Source: Erigeron canadensis
Taxonomy: Eukaryota; Streptophyta; Magnoliopsida; Asterales; Asteraceae
Direction of reading: 5' to 3'
DNA length: 64,000 nucleotides
Assembly: GCF_010389155.1 (NCBI RefSeq)
Contig: NC_057767.1
Coordinates: 8,849,765-8,913,764 of the forward strand
Part shown: positions 24,604 to 36,366 of the stretch, one piece after another
Layout: the number at the start of each line of letters is the position of its first letter
Position numbering within the stretch: position 1 is the first letter of the stretch
Made by a program: the position numbers and the translations under genes
The notes under the pieces: model-generated
What the model was told of the DNA's origin: nothing
Database searches by the model: none
Seen by the model: the letters and a program-made list of their open reading frames with translations, nothing else

Positions 24604-24986
24604 CATTTCAGAGGGAATAGACAAAAATGTTTCTACAAGAAAAAGAAATTTTTTTTTTGAGGGGGAATTTTTGCCTCAGAAAACACTATGTCTGAAATGT
24701 CTCAGGATTTGAGGGACTTCAGAATTTCTAGAATATGAGAAGGTTCAGATTGCACTTCCTTAACCTCTCTCAGAACTTTAAGTTATTCAATCTGAAGTCC
24801 ATCAAAACCTTTTATTACACAATGGATACCTAGCTGGCAAGTGGACAAGTGATTTTTACTGTTCCAAGATACCTTTTTGCTGACGTGTCATACTACTTGC
24901 GCCGTAAAGGAAAATGATAATTGCTTTTGCATTTAAAATGGTTGAATTTTTCTTGAAAAAGTGGGGTCATAGCCGTTGTTACATTT
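24604..24986 (+). promoter_or_regulatory. Element A pol-to-extra-ORF spacer with internal PPT-like tract
   Basis: This non-coding spacer holds a T-rich run followed by GAGGGGGAATTTTT (about 24659-24672), close to the terminal PPT sequence of the same element (ATAGGGGGAATT). Downstream is a perfect 10-bp inverted repeat, GGACTTCAGA (24714-24723) and TCTGAAGTCC (24791-24800), with a weaker pairing (GAGAAGGTT with AACCTCTCTC) inside. Multiple PPTs are a described Sirevirus feature; a role here is inference. The spacer continues at 25810-26140 as AT-rich leader before the extra ORF. Confidence 0.55.
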
Positions 24987-25804
24987 TGTAAGTCCCAACT
25001 ATTACTAGATGAGTGCTGAAGACACCTCTATGTCGATGGTTGTAATTTTCAAGTGTATTTTATTTATTGATTGTTTAAATAAAGTACAAGGTTGTTGCGA
25101 AACCAAGATAATACATGAATGTAAATATCCTAACAACCCATGAATTACAATTGATCTAAACTTGGAAATTCTCCTAAACAATCGAAACACTTAGAGTTGT
25201 GAAATGTTCCTTTTTGCGATTGAGAGAATATTGCACAAGTTCACCAATATTGCAGAATATATGTATTTGCAAAGTTGTTGAAAATGCTTGTGCAAGGACC
25301 TCTATTTATAGTCGAAGATTGAGCATGGGGATCTCAGCTTCGACGTACAAACATGGTTGACAGCACACAAAAGTATTGTTTAAATAATCCTTTGTGTGTG
25401 CTAAATAAAGTAAGACAAAAGGTTACTTTATTCAACCACTCTACATCTTTGCACCTTTATCCAAAGACAATATCATTGTTCGGTTAAAAGGATGTAGAGT
25501 AAAAAGGTCCTCCTCGTAATCAGTGTAAAGCTTTGTAAGAGCATTTACACTGGAGGATTCTCCAGTTGATTGATCTGGTAGATTGTCAACTGGGCTTCGC
25601 TGCCATTGCCAATCTCTGTCTTCCATTTGTTGTCTTTGACTTCAACTGGAAGGTCTTCAGATTCTATACTTCAGATCTCAACTGGAGGAAGTCATCAGTT
25701 GCTAAACCTGTACAATGCAACTGGACTTCTAATATTTCGGACATTTCTTCATGCTCTCCAGATGTCGCTGGAGAGCTCCAGTTTAGCTTAAACTGGACCT
25801 AACA
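24987..25804 (-). mobile_element. Copia solo LTR (family C), copy 1
   Basis: The 818-bp LTR lies between pol and the extra ORF of element A. On the minus strand it starts TGTTAGGTCCAGTTT (25804) and ends GGGACTTACA (24987). The target duplication is perfect: CATTT at 24982-24986 and 25805-25809. A TATA box lies at 25303-25310 (minus strand). The ends resemble the LTR ends of element A (TGTTAGGTC, GGACTTACA), so the families are related. No internal sequence remains. Confidence 0.92.
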
Positions 25805-26140
25805 CATTTAATGCGGACGTGTCGCCGAAAATTATTTCGGACCTTAAACCCGATCAAAATTACCATCAATAAAATATCATTATATTTTATTGGGTTTGAA
25901 TTCCAAAATCTTTTTATTTATTTTCAATGGAAAATCCTTTGAATTTCTTTGAAAATATATATATCTTTTTCCAAGATCATTCCTTCATTTACTTCATTTT
26001 TCATTTACTCCCAATCATATCTCTCTCACATTCTCTCAAATATTCAACATTCATTTTATCTTCTTTCATAACTTCAAACCCTAAAGTTTCTTAACACATT
26101 TTCATCTCTTTTCTTTCATTACATTCTATCTCCTTTTAAA

Positions 26141-26981
26141 ATGGCTTCCTCATCATCCGTTAAAGAACCCAAAACACTCATCGCTTTTGAATATTCTCCA
26201 CCCAAATCTGCTGTTAAGCCCAGCTCTCAGTGGCCAAAAGACTTTGAGTCTAAAACCATTCGTTTCAATATGAACAATTTTAAAGCAGCCCTGAATGCCA
26301 AATCTGAAGGGCTTATGGGCAGATTAAACGCGTTTCTTCAACGCTGTCCCATTTCATACGCTCTTACTGCTGACCCAGAGCGTTTATACCATCGATACTT
26401 GCTGGAATTTTGGTATACGGCCGAAGTTGCCAAAGATGAGAAGTCAATAGCCTTGACGCTTCACGGTTTCAGGGAGGCGCTCAGGCTGAACTATTTGCCT
26501 CCCAACACCCTGTACACGAAAAGACAAAAAGGGGTGAACTTCAGGGAAGTTTTGCTGGTTACTGGCCACAACCAGATCGTTGATGATGATGGCAATTTGA
26601 AGACGTCGGGCCACATCTTCATTGCTGGTTTCAAAGGTTGCTGGAGATACTTTTGGACACAGATTGTAGAGTGTCTCGGAGGGAATAGTGGAGGACTGGA
26701 TCAAATCTCTTTGATTCAGGTCGAGATAGGCTACTATTTGTGGCACGGGATGAAGGTAGACTTTGCTGAGATGCTGTTTGCTCAGCTGTTGACTAAGCTG
26801 AAGGGGAAGAGGAGCATCCATATTGCCTTCCCCAGATTTTTAAGTATTTGTTTTTTGGCGATTCTGGGAGAAGGATACACTGACGTTCTTCAGGAGAGCT
26901 CTCAGACCGAATTTTGCAAGGACCTCTCCAAGATGACCGAGTCTGAGGACGAACCTGAACTGTCTCCTGCTATGCTTCAGG
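26141..26981 (+). pseudogene. Element A extra ORF, N-terminal part
   Basis: The ATG at 26141 (MASSSSVKEP) is the first in-frame start after a pyrimidine-rich leader. The 280-residue segment is the best conserved part of the extra protein. It contains TLHGFREALRLNYLPPN, a CLGGNSGGLDQ block, a YLWHGMKVDFAEMLFAQL block and PRFLSICFLAILGEG. These align with SLRRALRLP, CLGRNSGSFDQ, ALAHGRFLDFAAVIF and FARFLSLIF in element B. It is probably an alpha-helical globular domain with no signal peptide. It is cut at SPAMLQ by a 4.1-kb solo LTR. Position after pol in sense matches the Sirevirus env-like ORF, but I see no envelope-like features and assign no function. Confidence 0.8.
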
Positions 26982-29900
26982 TGTAACACCCCGACTAAGG
27001 CGGAAACACGAGATGCCACAGAACGACATGGTACAAAAGATTTGAATATAAAATATCAACACATGTTTTCAAATGACATTCAAAATCCAAAAGATTACAA
27101 ATTTAAGATGACGTCCAAATCCATTGCATAACCAAATTCATAATTAAAATGATTAAATGTTTGCAATACTTGTCCAACCATACAAGCATATTAGAGTCCA
27201 AAAGGGCGGTCCAAGCTACGCACCTAAATCTTTAACCTGAAAAGCATGAAGAAGAAGAAGTGTCAACTACGAGAGTTGAGTGAGTTCATAGGTTTTTAAC
27301 TAACAACATAAAGTGTATATATATATGTATATCCACCATAACCAAAATTTTGAGAGTCACCAAAATTTCCATGTATACCTCCAATATAACATTTGAAAAG
27401 CGTATGTTCCACTTACTATAATCAACTGTAATAAAATTACTATCATATAAACACAAGGGTATAATTCAATCAACCTTGATGAGTAAATGCTTGAGCCACT
27501 ACTACTACCATTTTTTCAAAGTCCAATAATAAATAAATAAATCTTGCACGAGCTGTCAATCAAGTGCCGTAATAATAATAATATGAAAGGGGTCGTGCCA
27601 TGGAGACGACCTAAGTAAGGTAGCTAGAACACCCGTGGTCGGACTGGAAGCGGAGGTTGTCACAAAGGCAACCAACCTTCCACCGTTACACAATTGGGTG
27701 GGTGGATGAAACCTAGTTGCGCAACTAACTAACTACAGGCCTCCATAATCGGAGTAAATAGTAGTGAACCGAAGAAAGCGGTTTGACAGAACTCAAGCTC
27801 ATCATATAAATCATTTATCATAATGAACATACGAAACAATTTCATTTCATAATCATAATATCAAGAATCATTTCATATATATGTAATAATAAAAGCAATT
27901 TAGCTTATATATCATGTTTTTCACCCCGATAGTTAAAACACATAAAATAGTTTGAAAGGGGGCTATGACTCACTTGAATTGAGAGTGAAAGAGGGCTGAT
28001 CAAAAGTGAGATCTCCGGCTAGTGGTGTCTTTCCTCAAGCAAGCCTAAACCATGGTATTCGAAATATGCACAACGTAAGTGTGTGTCGCATGACTAGTAA
28101 ACTAGATCATGAGATGTATGCTAGTAGACTTGCCCAACTTTGGTTGTTGTTTAAATTATGGAATTCAAGTACATTATGTTGTTCACCTCATTTGGTTGGA
28201 AGACATTTGGTAGTAAAGGTCATTCATACGATTTTTGTTCGGTTATTGGAATTTCGGTAGTTTAACTTTGTTTTATATATATTTTCCATCGCATATTTTG
28301 TTTAATAACCATATTTGACATTTGTGTTCTCATAATATCAATATTGATATATCTTACTGATTTATAATTATTTATTTAGTTTAATATTATTTAATTAATT
28401 ATTTACTTATTTTATTGGTTTATTAATCAAATAATTCCTTATAATTATTTTTAAGTCCTTAAATTATCTCTAAAATTCATAGATAATTATAGATGGATTA
28501 TCTACTGATTTTCAAGCCTTTTTATTTGTAACATTGTGATTCTTATATTTATTTGTGCCTTATTTCTATTTATTTAATAATAATGATTAATTAGTGACTT
28601 TTACTTAATAATTTACTTTTAAATTGTATAATTCTTGTTCTCTTGCTTGTAGTTATTTTTCCCCAGTAGTTTTTGGTCACTTTTATCATTGGTTAAGTGG
28701 CTTTGATCAGATTCATGGTTTATATAATTTATTTATTAATCTATATATCTTTTAATTACCATTTTAATTAATTAAATCATAGAAATCCTTACAATTCACC
28801 ACAAGAGTTTTAGTCGAAAAATTCCAGCCCTTTTTGGCAACTTATATCAACACAAGTTCATATCAATTCAACCTCTCTTGTGTCTTGCTTAAATTGAGGA
28901 TTTTATAGTTAAAAATCGTTTACCGAAATAGTGATTTTAGCCTCATTTCTTAAGCTATAAAGGTACTTCAAAATGGATTTTCATTCTTAACTCAAATATT
29001 ACAGTAAGTTCATCATATTTTGGTGGTTCAAGTCGTGATAGTGGTGGTGGTGTGATATGTGTAATTTTGTGCTTTCGGTTAGTGATTTATTGACCCGAAA
29101 AGGTGATTTTTTTAGCTAATTCTTGCCATACATCAAGTGACTTGCATTTTATACATTTGGTATATCATATTTCCAGTAGGTTTGTCATGATTTCATGCTC
29201 AAAATATTATGGTGCATGTGTGTGCTCAAAATGCATTTTTACAAGCTTTCGGTTTACGATTTCAAGCATATTTTAACTTGTTTTGATCCAAGCTTTATAC
29301 TTTTGATATTTTATAAATTTTTCCAGAATATTAACTTCAAGATTAACATATTTCCAGTAAATACAAGTTTCTAACCATCTCACAATCCAAACAACAATCC
29401 AATCTTCTTAAATCTAACATGCATGCACTTAAATCAATACTTTTTAACATAAGTCTTTATCTCTCTCAAATCCATCAACATGAAAACATATTTTTATGAA
29501 ATATTCCAGAAATATATGTACAAATATTATATAAAATATGTTCATCTTTTTATATAAAAAGTTACTTTACAAACTATCAAAACACATCAACACTTTTTGA
29601 TACAAACTTTTATGGATCTATCAATATAACATCAAATACATATTTCTTTATCAAATTTTCCAGAAATATTTCTTCATAATATACATTAATATGACCATCT
29701 TTCACAAGAAAAACCATATCAAAAGCTATATAATATATATCTACACTTTTGGGTCTTTAACTAGTTGAATCCTTGGATCTTTCTTCATGGATTTAACATG
29801 CATGAGCATGGAATGAAAGATCCTATCAACTTTGCCCTCATCAAGTGTATTTTTAAAAGAAAACATAAAGAAAACACAATCTCTTGATAAAACCTTTTTA

Positions 29901-31100
29901 ATATAAACAAGAATAAGATTAAACTAGTAAAGAGATGAAAATATATACCCTTGAAGAACACTGTTAGATGATGAAAATGGTGCAGATTTTCGTGGCCTTC
30001 TAACCCCAAAAATACCCTTATTCTTTGCTTTAAACAACCCTTAAACCTTGCTTGGAATAACCCTTGTATAATCCTATAAAAACCTTATTATTGTTATTGC
30101 TTAAATTTGATTTATGTTCTTGTTTTATTGCTCTTTTGAATCTGAAAATTTCCAGGAAAAAGAAGAAGAAAAGTGTTTTTGGAGAGAAAGAGAGTTGTGT
30201 GTGTGTATTGGAAGTGTAAGAGAAATGATGATGGAGTGTGAGAGTGTAAGGTTGAGTGTGAGGATGTTGTACCTTGGAGAAGGAAACTAGTTAATCATCT
30301 ATTGGTGGTTTGATTTTGGGAAGGGGAAGGGGCCGTAAATTTGAAAGCCAAATTCAAATGGGTACATGAATTTTGTTGTTGTATTTTATGTATGCATATG
30401 TTATATGTAAGGTGCATGAATGTACTAATTTGTAAGATTTTATGGTACAACTATTTTCCCACACATATATGTATATATGTGGCCGTGAGTTTTGTTAACA
30501 ATTGAAAGAGTATTTGGTTTTTGTTAGTTATTATAGGTACATGTATGTGATGTATGTATGTACAATGCATAAGTACTTAAGGTACTAGCTTGTAGGCTTT
30601 CAAAGTAAAACTAGTGTTCCCATTATTATATATGTGTATAAGTCATGTATATTTATGTGTATGGATATATTTTTGTATTTTTAGTTGGTTACATAGGTCA
30701 TTGGTTGTAAATTTGTATTAATTTTTAAGCTTATATGCTTACTAATTAAGTTTTCGACGCTTTTACGTACATAATACTTCCAATTATATTTTTAGTTGAA
30801 AATTTTATTTATCATGATCATATCCTCTTGATTTGGTTTTATTTTTGATTTGTTGGGCATTCCATAAGAATTTTGATTGGTATCTCAATTTGGGAGTCTT
30901 AAGTTATTATTATCGTATCGATTGATCACCTCTAAAAATTTTTGTTCCGAGGTATTTTCATTAGGAAATTCTTATACATATCATTAGCTTTAGATTACTA
31001 ATTTGGGGCATTACCTACTAGCTTCAAGTATAACTATGGCTTGCGGGAACGTAGACAACCTAACTAGCACATATATAATATTAAAAGTACGGTTGTTACA
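26982..31100 (-). mobile_element. Gypsy-type solo LTR (family S), copy 1
   Basis: The segment is 4,119 bp. On the plus strand it runs TGTAACACCCCGACTAAGGCG to ACGGTTGTTACA, with perfect 7-bp terminal inverted repeats (TGTAACA / TGTTACA). The target duplication is perfect: TCAGG at 26977-26981 and 31101-31105, and the interrupted ORF resumes in frame. Family relatives are 14031-16673 and 58881-61564 (shared ACACCCC..CTWAGGCGGAA end and a TGTCAAC..GGTGAGTTC.TAGGTTT block). At 4.1 kb it is about 1.4 kb longer than those; an extra insertion at about 28000-29500 is possible but no borders were found. The minus orientation follows the TATA in its relatives. Confidence 0.88.
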
Positions 31101-34100
31101 TCAGGTACTTAGTAACAACATTAAAACTGACACAGCACGACCGGATGGCTCAGAAAGATCACTGGGCGGGTCACAAAAGAATGTGAGACCCACTAGTCAC
31201 TTGTTTAAACCCAAAACAAGTTCTACCCTGCCACCTTCATCTTCCACTGACCAACCTGAGGATCTCTCAAAAGACTCCTCAGGATTTCCAAAGGGTTTAT
31301 TAACACTGCGTCCTTTTAGGTCATCCTTACAACCCAAGGATATTAGTACCCAAGCTCAGCCTTCTGAAACCTCAAAACAGGTTTCAGAAGAAGGTCAAAT
31401 GGGAAACCTACAAGCATCCATCTCCAAAACATCTTTAGGAGGAGATGGTGAAGATATTGGTGTGTCAGCCCAACACACATTAGAAGTTGTGTCTGCACAT
31501 GCACTCCCTGTAACTTCACAAATCTTACACTCTTTGCTTGCACAAACTTTTGATGTTTCTCAGGTGATACCCAGAGGAATGGAGGTTTCTAAGTCTACGG
31601 CCGATGATGAGACTCTTGGATCCAGCACAAGAGTTACTGAGGCACAACTGGTATCGTCTGAAGTAGTCCCATCTCTGACCAGTAATGATGCACCTGCTGA
31701 AGCAGCTGCTGAACTGGGTGCTGGTTTGGATTCTGGGAATCTAGACCAGAGCATATCTGACCAGAATGTAAATGTCTGGGATGAAGATGAGCTACCTGAG
31801 GGAAACCTCGAAGACTTTGTTTTTGATGAAGAGTTATTGAGGGAGAATCTTTCAGATTCTGAGCCAACCCTCACTCATTTTGAAGAACCAGATTCACCAT
31901 CTCTTTCACAACAACAACAACAACAACAACCACAACAACAACAACAACAACACAATATCATCGATCTTGATCCACCTTATCAACCACCACCAATTTCTCA
32001 TCAACACCCTCTATTTCCACAAGGCACAACTCCGGCATACGTTACATCTGCCATCTTTCAACCTCCTCTTCAATTCCTTCACCCCCAAATCCATGATGTT
32101 CCACCAAGGAGAACTTATGATCTGCCAGGAGAGCAAGAGAAAGAACTGGATTCTGAGACCGAATCTGATGGTCCCTCAGAAAGAATCTTGGAGAGACCTT
32201 GGCAAGCATCAGAACAACTCCATTTGTTGCTTCAGCTTCCACTTCAATTGCTGCACCTCTTAGCATAGAAGCTCAGCTAGAGAAGTCACAAACTGCAGTC
32301 CAAAACCTTCTTATTCAGGTTGAGGGCTTGTCAAAATCTCTAGCTGCCAACACTAAGTCTCTGGCCGATTTGAAGGATGACCAGGACGTTATGGGTACTG
32401 AATTTACAAGAATAGCAGTTAATGAGAGCTTAGTGGTTGGGAAGTTACACGAATTGGTGTCATCTTGCAATGGTTTAAGTAGGGCGATTGGTGAAGCCTT
32501 CAAGTTGACCAAGAGGGATGTGCAGAGTTCAGTAGTTGCGAATCTGCAATCCTGGTTATTAATGATACAAAACTCTTTCTTGGCACTTGAAAAGGAAGTA
32601 GGTGAGTTGGTTAAGAAGCCGGATGTTGATGCATAGTCTCTTGGTGCCTCAGTTGGTGAAAAATTTTCTGCGACACTGAAATCTATTTTTTCTGAAGATC
32701 TCATTTCTCAGATTTCAGTGTCGGTGGCTGACAAAGTTGAAGAGAGGGTCAGGGTGTTGGTTTCTGAAGTCTCTAAAGCAACAAATGACAAGGTTGACAA
32801 AGCTGTAACTGAAATGAAAAACTCTGTGTCAACTCTTGATAAACAAGTTCAGAACCAGTCAAAGCAACTGGATGAAATCCTGGCCCTGCTCAAGAAAAGT
32901 CCTGAAGTTGTTACTCCTCCTCCTTCTGGTGCTCTATCTGATGAAGAACAGGGGTTACTGAAGGAAGTCCTGGAGCATGAGAAGCTGAATCTGAACTCTA
33001 CATTCAGATTAAGAGCTCAGTTTGCAACTATGTCGAAGGGAATTTCTGATAGTATTTCCCGGCAGAATTGGGAACCTCTGCAGGGCATGTAGAAGGCAAT
33101 TGAATTATATGCAAGGATGCCTGCGGAGATTCCCAAAGGGGGAAATGATGTGCCGATTGGGTTGCTGGCCAGCTCTCAAGAATTAATCGAAGCAACCAAG
33201 AGGACATCTGGATCTGAGGGGGAATAACTAAGAGTACAATCTGAACCTCAACCATCTGAAGAAGCAAGGAAAGATAAAGGCAAAGCTAAGATGGTTGAGG
33301 AGCCAAAGAAAAAGGGGGCCAAAGACTCTGGCTTTGTGGTTGGTGAGAATGTGGATGAGCATGGTTATCCATTGCCAGATTTAGAAGCTGATCAGAAGAA
33401 GTTGGAAGCCCTTCAGAGACAAGTCTCCAATCAGTTCATAATGTGGAGAGAGACTCAAGAAAGACATAGGGCCCAACACTTGGCAATGGGTACCATTGAT
33501 TTGGTGGATGTTGCAGCTCTTGGTCTTACAAAAGAAAGATATCAGAAGATCAAGCATGACGCAAGAGTGTAGAAGGCATTGGTGGATATGGCAGAGTATG
33601 AGTATGGGATGAAGTATTCTCCCTTAGAACAGAAACTGGACCATCTCACTTTCAAGATATCTATTGAAGATTTGATAAAGAATAGAAAGAAAGAAATGGA
33701 GATTAAAAAGAAACAAATAATGTCCAGTGTTCTGAAAGCTGAAAAAGAAATCTGCAGACCACCCCAGAAGCCCAAACTTACTGGCACAAGGACTTCAAGG
33801 AAAAATGCTCAAGATCCTGACCTCTCTACATTCATACCCATTTCCAAAGAAGTTGCTCAGGTAAAGGATAAACATGAGAAGGATCAGTATGATTACTACA
33901 TGAAACACAGGTGTCATCCTGCAAAGATCCTGGACGTGCAAATTCTGAAGGAAGATGGTCTGAAGCTGTTTAATCTGACTGTAAAAAGAGAAGGTAGAGC
34001 TGAAGAAGAATATGAGCAAGTATCGGTGCATAAGTTTGGGTATTCTGAGCATAAGGAGATGATCAATGCGTTGAAGGGAAAACCGAAGTCTCATCTGAAT

Positions 34101-34235
34101 GGCGCCTGGATGCTGAAGATCCAACAGAAAATGAAGGCCAAGGTTTAGATGGAGGAAAGACTATTTGGAAAGATCAGCTCTCCTAAGAGAAAAGCTACTG
34201 AAGGACCTTCTGGCTCAAGGCCTGCGAAGAAGTAG
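31101..34235 (+). pseudogene. Element A extra ORF, remainder
   Basis: It continues from 26981 in frame (VLSNNIKTDTARPDG). The order is a Ser/Thr/Pro-rich linker, an acidic stretch (WDEDELPEGNLEDFVFDEEL), a poly-Gln run at about 31905-31950 and a Pro/His-rich stretch. A frameshift at 32165-32200 precedes long coiled-coil-like regions (LEKSQTAVQNLLIQVEGLSK; MKNSVSTLDKQVQNQSKQLD). A charged region, the FGYSEHKEMINALKGK block and a basic tail ending RPAKK at TAG 34233-34235 close it. In-frame stops are TAG 32634, 33090, 33570, 34146 and TAA 33225. Joined to its first part this is about 1,320 codons. A nuclear signal-like tail (SPKRKA) is visible. The function is unknown. Confidence 0.78.
31904..31950 (+). 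repeat. (CAA)n poly-glutamine tract
   Basis: A CAACAACAA run with two CCA/CAC interruptions codes for about 13 glutamines inside the extra ORF of element A. Element B has no equivalent at its acidic region. Confidence 0.95.
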
Positions 34236-34518
34236 TGTATCTCTTTGTAAATATTTGTACTTGTAAATATTTTTCATTTCATTTCATTTCTGTACTTGTA
34301 ACTGAACAATCATCTCAGTATCTTCTATATAGTTTCAAGTTACATCATATTATTAGAAAATAGTTTAAGTTAGAAAACAAACAAGAAAATTTTTCTTAAG
34401 GCATCGTGATCTATGAGATGTCCTTAGAAATAATTTTACAACTTAAACAAAAACTTGTATTTTTAGACTTACAAACTTGTATAGATAGAAGTCTAAAATA
34501 CATGAACTATTTTAGAAC
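34236..34518 (+). other. Element A 3' untranslated region
   Basis: This non-coding, T-rich DNA lies between the end of the extra ORF and the PPT. It includes a TTTCATTTCATTTC run near 34270. No gene is seen. Confidence 0.7.
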
Positions 34519-34532
34519 AAATAGGGGGAATT
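34519..34532 (+). promoter_or_regulatory. Polypurine tract of element A
   Basis: AAATAGGGGGAATT abuts the 3' LTR start (TGTTAGGTC), as expected for the plus-strand primer site. Confidence 0.92.
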
Positions 34533-35475
34533 TGTTAGGTCAAAAATCGACTAAGTATAATTTGTTCAAAATAGTTGAAGCTCAGTGAAGAAAGCTTGCT
34601 CAGGATTCTGAAGTCATTCAGAATATAGCTCACTGAAGCTTCACTTCAGATTCAGAATCAACCAATACTGAAGATGTTCAGACGGAAGTCAAAGACTGAA
34701 GACTGAGGAAGAAGATCATCTCAGAAGCAGAGCTCAGAGAAGATCTTACCTGAAGTTGAATCTAAAGAGGCTCAGTGAAAAAGTACTTACAACACTTTTT
34801 CACTGATTACGAGGAAAGTCTTTTTGCAGCTTTAACTACCTTTACCCGGTTAATTACTATCAACTTGGGATTGGGAAAGTTTTAGCAAAAAGGTTGGGAA
34901 TAAAGTATGTCAAGTCACATCAAGAAACTTACATACTTTACCTTAAACAAGCATGTTATGGATTTGTCCCACGAATCCATCCAACCATATTTAGTACGGC
35001 ATATTGCCATGTCATCAGGACATGTTTGCCTATAAATATAAGACTTCTCACACTTGCAAAATGGCTTGGAACTTTGGCAATTGCAACGTGTGATATTACT
35101 CTAAGTATTCTTACGAGTAATTCCTCGTAGCATAGATCATTTGTATTTCTGGGGTTGTTTAGATATTTTCACAAGTGTGATTATCTTTGTTCCGCAACAA
35201 CTCTTGTATTTTGTTTATAGCAATAAATAAAATACATTGAAAAGTACATCTCGACTCATTGCCATAATACTTGATTATATTTAGTAATTTATATAGTTTC
35301 AAGCAATCTTACTTCATTACTCTTATCCACTATCTGGATCGTAATTCTAACTAGTCATGTCTAGTTTCGATTTACTTGCCAGTCGGGTTTCTTGATATAA
35401 CTTGTGATTATTATTGTCTAACCTCATATCTTGTTATATCTTGATCTCTTGTACATCTTGTTAGGTGGACTTACA
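34533..35475 (+). repeat. 3' LTR of element A
   Basis: The 943-bp LTR is near-identical to 17941-18846 apart from two short indels and scattered substitutions. TATA is at 35031-35040. It is followed by the target copy CTTAG and then the resumed extra ORF of element B. Confidence 0.96.
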
Positions 35476-36366
35476 CTTAGCATATCTTGCTTCAAATAGC
35501 TCAGGATCGCATGCTGGAGTCTTGTAGACAGTATTGGCGATCCTTGGAGAGTTGATGTAGTTAGCTCCAGCGATGAAAAATTCTTTTCCCAACTCACTTT
35601 TGAAGATAAGAGAGAGAAATCGAGCAAAAGACACTGAACTCGATCTATTTTTAATAGTGACCTTGCCTTTGAGATCTTCAAAAATGACTGCAGCAAAGTC
35701 CAAGAAACGTCCATGTGCCAGAGCATAGATAATCTGCATCTGGTCAGCAGTGGCTTGATCGAATGATCCACTGTTCCTACCGAGACATTGTATGACATGG
35801 GTGAACAGCAACCTCCATATCCCCGGCAGAAACTTCTTTTGAGGATTGCTGTGCACAGCTTGTACTGGCTCCATATTTGTACCATATCAAATGGAGGCTA
35901 GCCAATCCTTCCACACTTGGCTTGGGACAACACCAACAAATGGATGTTCTTCAGATTGTTGAGGGAGGCGAAGAGCCCTCCTCAGTGAGTTGACGGTGAT
36001 GTCAATACTGTACTTTCTCTTTAGTACCGTGCCAGTGATAGTATCGTTCACCTTATCATAGTTGCATGTCCACCAATACTCTCTTAGAAGATGAAGAGGC
36101 ATCTCACCAGGGTCTCTGTACAGAGCCCTTCTGACGTCACACCCCATGATGAAATCCATCATAGAGTAGTACCCTTCTACATTCTTGGGTACTCCTTGAG
36201 ATCCAAGATAGTTATTTGTTTTGACTGTCAACTTTGAAGCTTGAAAAGAAACGAGAGGAGAAGATGAAATCCCTTCAGGATCATATACTTTGGAAGTGAG
36301 ATAGGCAGGAACACTTTCAGAATCAATGTTTTCAGCATGAGGAGATTGTGCAGATGAAAAAGCCAT
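35476..36366 (-). pseudogene. Element B extra ORF, N-terminal part
   Basis: The start is ATG 36366 (MAFSSAQSPHAENI). It encodes YYSMMDFIMGCDVRRALYR and LHLLREYWWTCNYDKVNDTI, then the conserved blocks SLRRALRLP, CLGRNSGSFDQ, YALAHGRFLDFAAVIF and FARFLSLIF shared with element A. A single in-frame TGA (35887-35889) lies after DWLASI. The frame is then open until element A cuts it at FEARYAK. Upstream is the tandem-repeat spacer, and 6 bp before the ATG the leader is purine-rich. This domain is the clearest evidence that A and B carry the same extra gene. Confidence 0.8.

Larger units (their letters stand above)
17941..35475 (+). mobile_element. Copia retrotransposon A (Sirevirus-like), nested in B
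   Basis: This is a full-length plus-strand Ty1/copia element with LTRs at 17941-18846 and 34533-35475, PBS at 18849, gag, pol, extra sense ORF and PPT. It sits in the extra ORF of element B in the opposite orientation. The flanks are CTCAG (17936-17940) and CTTAG (35476-35480), a 5-bp duplication with one mismatch, and the split ORF can be followed on both sides. Two solo LTRs interrupt A (24987-25804 and 26982-31100). Without them it is about 12.6 kb. Stops and frameshifts in gag, pol and the extra ORF make it non-autonomous today. Confidence 0.93.

Noticed and set aside
24601..26141. Stop-codon read-through from pol into the extra ORF, as reported for SIRE1
   Set aside because: The pol TAG is followed by CATTTC, not the read-through context, and more than 700 bp of non-coding DNA (without the solo LTR) separates it from the ATG.
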